Notes under the pieces: model-generated
Told to the model about the DNA's origin: nothing
Databases searched by the model: none
The model's input: only the letters and a program-made list of their open reading frames with translations
NCBI GenBank assembly: GCA_003864495.1
Contig: ML133409.1
Coordinates: 522,966-586,965, forward strand
Reading direction: 5' to 3'
Length of the DNA: 64,000 nucleotides
DNA from: Nemopilema nomurai
Taxonomy: Eukaryota > Cnidaria > Scyphozoa > Rhizostomeae > Rhizostomatidae
Position numbers and translations under genes: made by a program
Shown: positions 60,889-64,000 of the stretch, piece by piece
How positions within the stretch are numbered: position 1 is the stretch's first letter
Layout: each line of letters starts with the position of its first letter

Positions 60889-62371
60889 CATAATCTTTTG
60901 TGCTAAAATTGCATCTTTCTGCAGCAACAACTTCCAGCCTGCGAATTTACTTGATTTTCTTTCCTACATGGCCCTCATACAAACTCCTCTTTAATCCTTT
61001 CAACCAGGCTTTGCTTGCTGTAATAGCTTAAACAGGAGGCTCAGTCGGAGCTTAAGTCAGCCTTAAAGGAGATTTAACATTGAGCATTTTGTTTGAAAGT
61101 AGCTCAAGCCTCTTTAAACACAAAATTCACAGAGCCCAAATGTCAGAAGGGAATGAACCATCTGTCAATGCTCTAAATAGCAGACGTTTAACGCAAAGAT
61201 GGCATAGCTTTCAAGGGCAAATTATGGCAGTATGAGTAACTCTCGCTCAATGTTAGCACGGTGTATGTCACAAGCAAGATGTGAGTGCTTGTATCGATTT
61301 CTCTATGTAGACCATTTTGAAAATGCTTGTTACAGTGCTCTAGTATTTTATTTTCCCTTTAATGGGAGATGCTCCGCCATCGTTTAACAGAGAAACTGTA
61401 CTAAAAAGTTTGACACCTTCCAGTAATTGCCTCGAAATGATATCACAAAGTTCAGTGGTGTTTAGAGATTACAGCAGGGCGTGCCGTAGTAGGGGGTTGT
61501 CACACCCCCTCACTTTTTATAGAAGCCGTCAGTAATTTTTTGCCTATCGGTGACAGTTGAAACAACTATAACAGCGTGTCGGTATTTTGGGGAAGAATTA
61601 GATTTGCACTTTTGTTTTGTCCAGCTTGGACACAAAGGAACCACTTCGGTACTAGAGTGTAAAATTTGTGCGCTATGATTAACTATCCTTAATCAAACCT
61701 GTCGGTAAATTTCTCGTGCTACACCCCCTCCCCCCTCACTCAAAAGCCCTTCGGCACGCCACTGGAATACAGTGTTGGTGAAAACGTTTCCTTCCATGTA
61801 TCGAGCTTACTCAGAATTAACTCTTCTAAAAATTAAGACACCGTTTTTCCTATAGCACATAAGCTATAGAGGTTTTTGAAATGTTGAGCTGCTGCTATGA
61901 ATCTTGTTGTATGAAGCAGTGAAAACATTTAGGCACTTGAAAAATGTTCTTTGTTAATGAAAAGAGAAGCATGGTTGACAGAATGACGGCAGCCGAACAA
62001 TCCACTTTCTGGTTGTCAAAAACTTTTGAAAATTCTTTTATACGTTGTCTCACACTGGTTTAGAGAAATGTTTCAACCTTCGTTCTTCTTTTACACCTTT
62101 TTGAGTTTTTATTGGCAGATTTCAACTTCCACATTTTATTGCAACTGTATTTCTAATTTGGACTTGTAATTGTGAGTAGTGTCTTTTAATAGAGAAGAAT
62201 TTAATAACAGATAACGAATGTTTCCCATCTCGTGCATAATCGGCTTATCTGATCAAGTATGTCAAGATTTTCTCCCTTTCTTTCTACCAACTTTCATATT
62301 TACCATGAATTAAAAAACCTGAATTCGTTAAGGGGTTCAACTGATCTATCGTAAGTGAATTCCCTTTACAG
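60889..62371. other. intergenic with one MITE
   Basis: Apart from the hAT-like element at 61475-61764 I see no feature. Confidence 0.5.
61475..61764. mobile_element. hAT-type non-autonomous element (MITE), 290 bp
   Basis: The left end reads CAGGGCGTGCCGTAG; the reverse complement of the right end reads CAGTGGCGTGCCGAAG. CAGTGGCG-type ends are typical of hAT elements. The flanking 8-mers gattacag (61467-61474) and gaatacag (61765-61772) match at seven of eight positions, as expected for a hAT target duplication. Subterminal G/C runs (gggggttgtcacacccc and acaccccctcccccc) are on both sides. No transposase is encoded. Confidence 0.75.
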
Positions 62372-63111
62372 ATCATTTGTGGATGCACTTAACTCCCAGA
62401 AAGACGTATGCTGCAACCGTAAAAGGAAGGAAGATATTTCCGAAAAATTGTTGAGTTCCCTTTTATGTAAGTATTTAGGAGATGGCATCTCCTGCGCATC
62501 AGACAAGCAAGAATATTACAAGAAGTACATTCTAACACCAAATATTGCGTAGTGAAATTGTCTAAAGGCAAGAATTACTTGTTTATCAAAAACAGACCTC
62601 TCAAAGGAGATTTTAACAAAGTTTGAATTACAATTTGCCAAACGCACGAAATGTTGAAGAAAGTAAATATTTGGTAATGATATCTGCAACATGTGCACTG
62701 AAGATAGCAAGTACGTGATTCATCAGTTAACCAAATTCACTTAGTACGTTTTGGCCAGATTTATGTGGGTTATTTTTAAGGCATTTGCTTTAAAATTTCA
62801 GATCCAATTCTTCCTTAATCAGAAACTACATATAAATCCCCGTAAATATTTTTCGTTCTCCCGTAATTATCTTTTGGATAGTAGCAAAAAGTGAACGGAA
62901 AATTGGAATCTTGAATTTTCACTCGATTGATCTTGTTAGAAATTTGAAAAATTCCGCTTTCTTCTAAGTATCGAAAACGAGGCGCATCTTGTCTCGTTGC
63001 AGTTGTTGGCCTACGCGTGTCTTCTGTCCCTTGGCTACAAAGTTGCTTTCACTATTTGGAAAAGCTATATTGTATTTAACTACAGTACTGATGAAACGTC
63101 GATGTCAATAG
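62372..63111 (+). CDS. exon candidates of an unrecognised plus-strand gene
   Basis: Block 62372-62466 lies between a CCTTTACAG acceptor and a perfect GTAAGT donor and reads SFVDALNSQKDVCCNRKRKE. Block 63003-63111 lies between a CGTTGCAG acceptor and a GTGAGT donor and reads LLAYACLLSLGYKVAF, then TIWKSYIVFNYSTDE. The first leaves in phase 1 and the second is open only when entered in phase 0, so an intermediate exon is missing or the pair are unrelated. The product is unknown; the second block may hold a hydrophobic helix. Confidence 0.35.
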
Positions 63112-64000
63112 GTGAGTTGATTTTACTTTGTCCCTGCATTTTCCAGTTTAGCAAGGCAGTACAGGGCTCCTGGATCTTGACCTCGTGGTTCGATCTGATT
63201 TGAAATGAGCACAGAGTTCAAATACCGACTTACAATGTCACGGACTTTGCCTGCGAAGAATGATTCTCCTTTTAACACGGTAACAAAATATTATTTCAAA
63301 CGAACATTGGATTTTTGAATTCCAATATATAATAGCTGAAGCCTACTATCAAGGCAGAAATGCTGTCAAGGTTGGTTACCATTAAGAATAGCACAGCCTT
63401 TTGGCATTCCATAAATTTTAGCAAATAATGTTAAACAAATTAATATAAATAAATATTAAAATAAATGTTTTTTCTACCCTATGGTCCCATGTAACATTCA
63501 AGTTGAAAAAGTTATAGTTGTTTTTAGAATCCGCGGAAGATTAATATTTTGGTAAACGCCCCAACAAGTGGTTTTCACTCATGGTCAATGTATACACCTG
63601 TTTAAATCAGTTTGTTTTCAAGCAACTGTGTATACAAGTTGCTTGCTTCAATTCGACCATTTTAAGACAAAGGATGGCAGGCTCTATATGCCAAGCATAG
63701 TTTAGAAATTTTAATGGATCAAGGATAATTTTTGAGAATGTGTAAATTTTGTAAAAACTTATTGATTTTTTCAACAACTCCCTGTATCCCTGTATTTTAT
63801 TTCCATTAGGGGGTTATTGCTTATATGGTACATTAATTCTCTTAATTGCAGTCTCCTTATTGGATGCTCATGACATGAAATTTGCTTTATTTTCAATTTG
63901 CTGAATTTTTTAACATTCTCGTAAGATATTGTCATTCATGCCAACAGTCCTACATATTGCTAGAGACTCCCTTGCTCAGTGGTGACCATGTAAAAATTAT
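63112..64000. other. right edge, nothing supported
   Basis: AT-rich sequence with no exon I can support. It may be intron of the gene suggested at 62372-63111. Confidence 0.4.

Overview
The window looks like AT-rich, intron-dense nuclear DNA from an invertebrate metazoan. Genes are split into many 40-250 base exons with clear GT..AG borders and keep phase from exon to exon. Two are confident orthologues of animal-specific genes: a PNLDC1/Trimmer piRNA-trimming exonuclease and a rabaptin. Intron-rich structure, modest intergenic distances and hAT-like MITEs would suit a cnidarian or another slowly evolving invertebrate, but the exact phylum is inference. I see no bacterial operons, CRISPR arrays, rRNA or tRNA genes.

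Layout. 1-11.5 kb (+): PNLDC1, 22 exons located, first exon probably just outside the left edge. 14.5-16.9 kb (+): an unrecognised gene whose exons are only partly resolved. 18.6-28.1 kb (+): rabaptin, 20 exons, with one apparent missing base and no C-terminal Rab5-binding region. 30.05-31.7 kb (+): a small two-exon gene whose C-terminus resembles LIAT1. 32.9-55.5 kb (-), possibly from 58.25 kb: a giant repeat-built gene with two exons of about 7.7 kb each, joined in compatible phase by a small exon. It would encode roughly 5,400 residues of highly charged, repetitive protein with three different in-frame tandem arrays (48, 39 and 44 residues per unit). 59.5-60.9 kb (-): a small two-exon unknown gene. 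62.4-63.1 kb (+): exon candidates of a further gene. A hAT-type MITE lies at 61.5-61.8 kb and a weaker one at 17.6-17.8 kb.

The most unusual item is the giant minus-strand gene. I recognise no known family in it. Its arrays show recent unequal exchange (a 234-bp duplication that looks perfect by eye), and a short Arg/Ser/Trp motif is repeated once in each of the last three exons. Four apparent frameshifts (three in the giant gene, one in rabaptin) interrupt otherwise clean reading frames. Because they also hit a conserved gene, assembly indels are the simplest explanation.

The genes show no sign of acting as one pathway. PNLDC1 serves germline piRNA maturation, rabaptin serves endosomal Rab traffic, and the rest are unassigned. 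All exon borders were read by eye from splice consensus, phase and (for two genes) remembered family conservation, not from transcripts.
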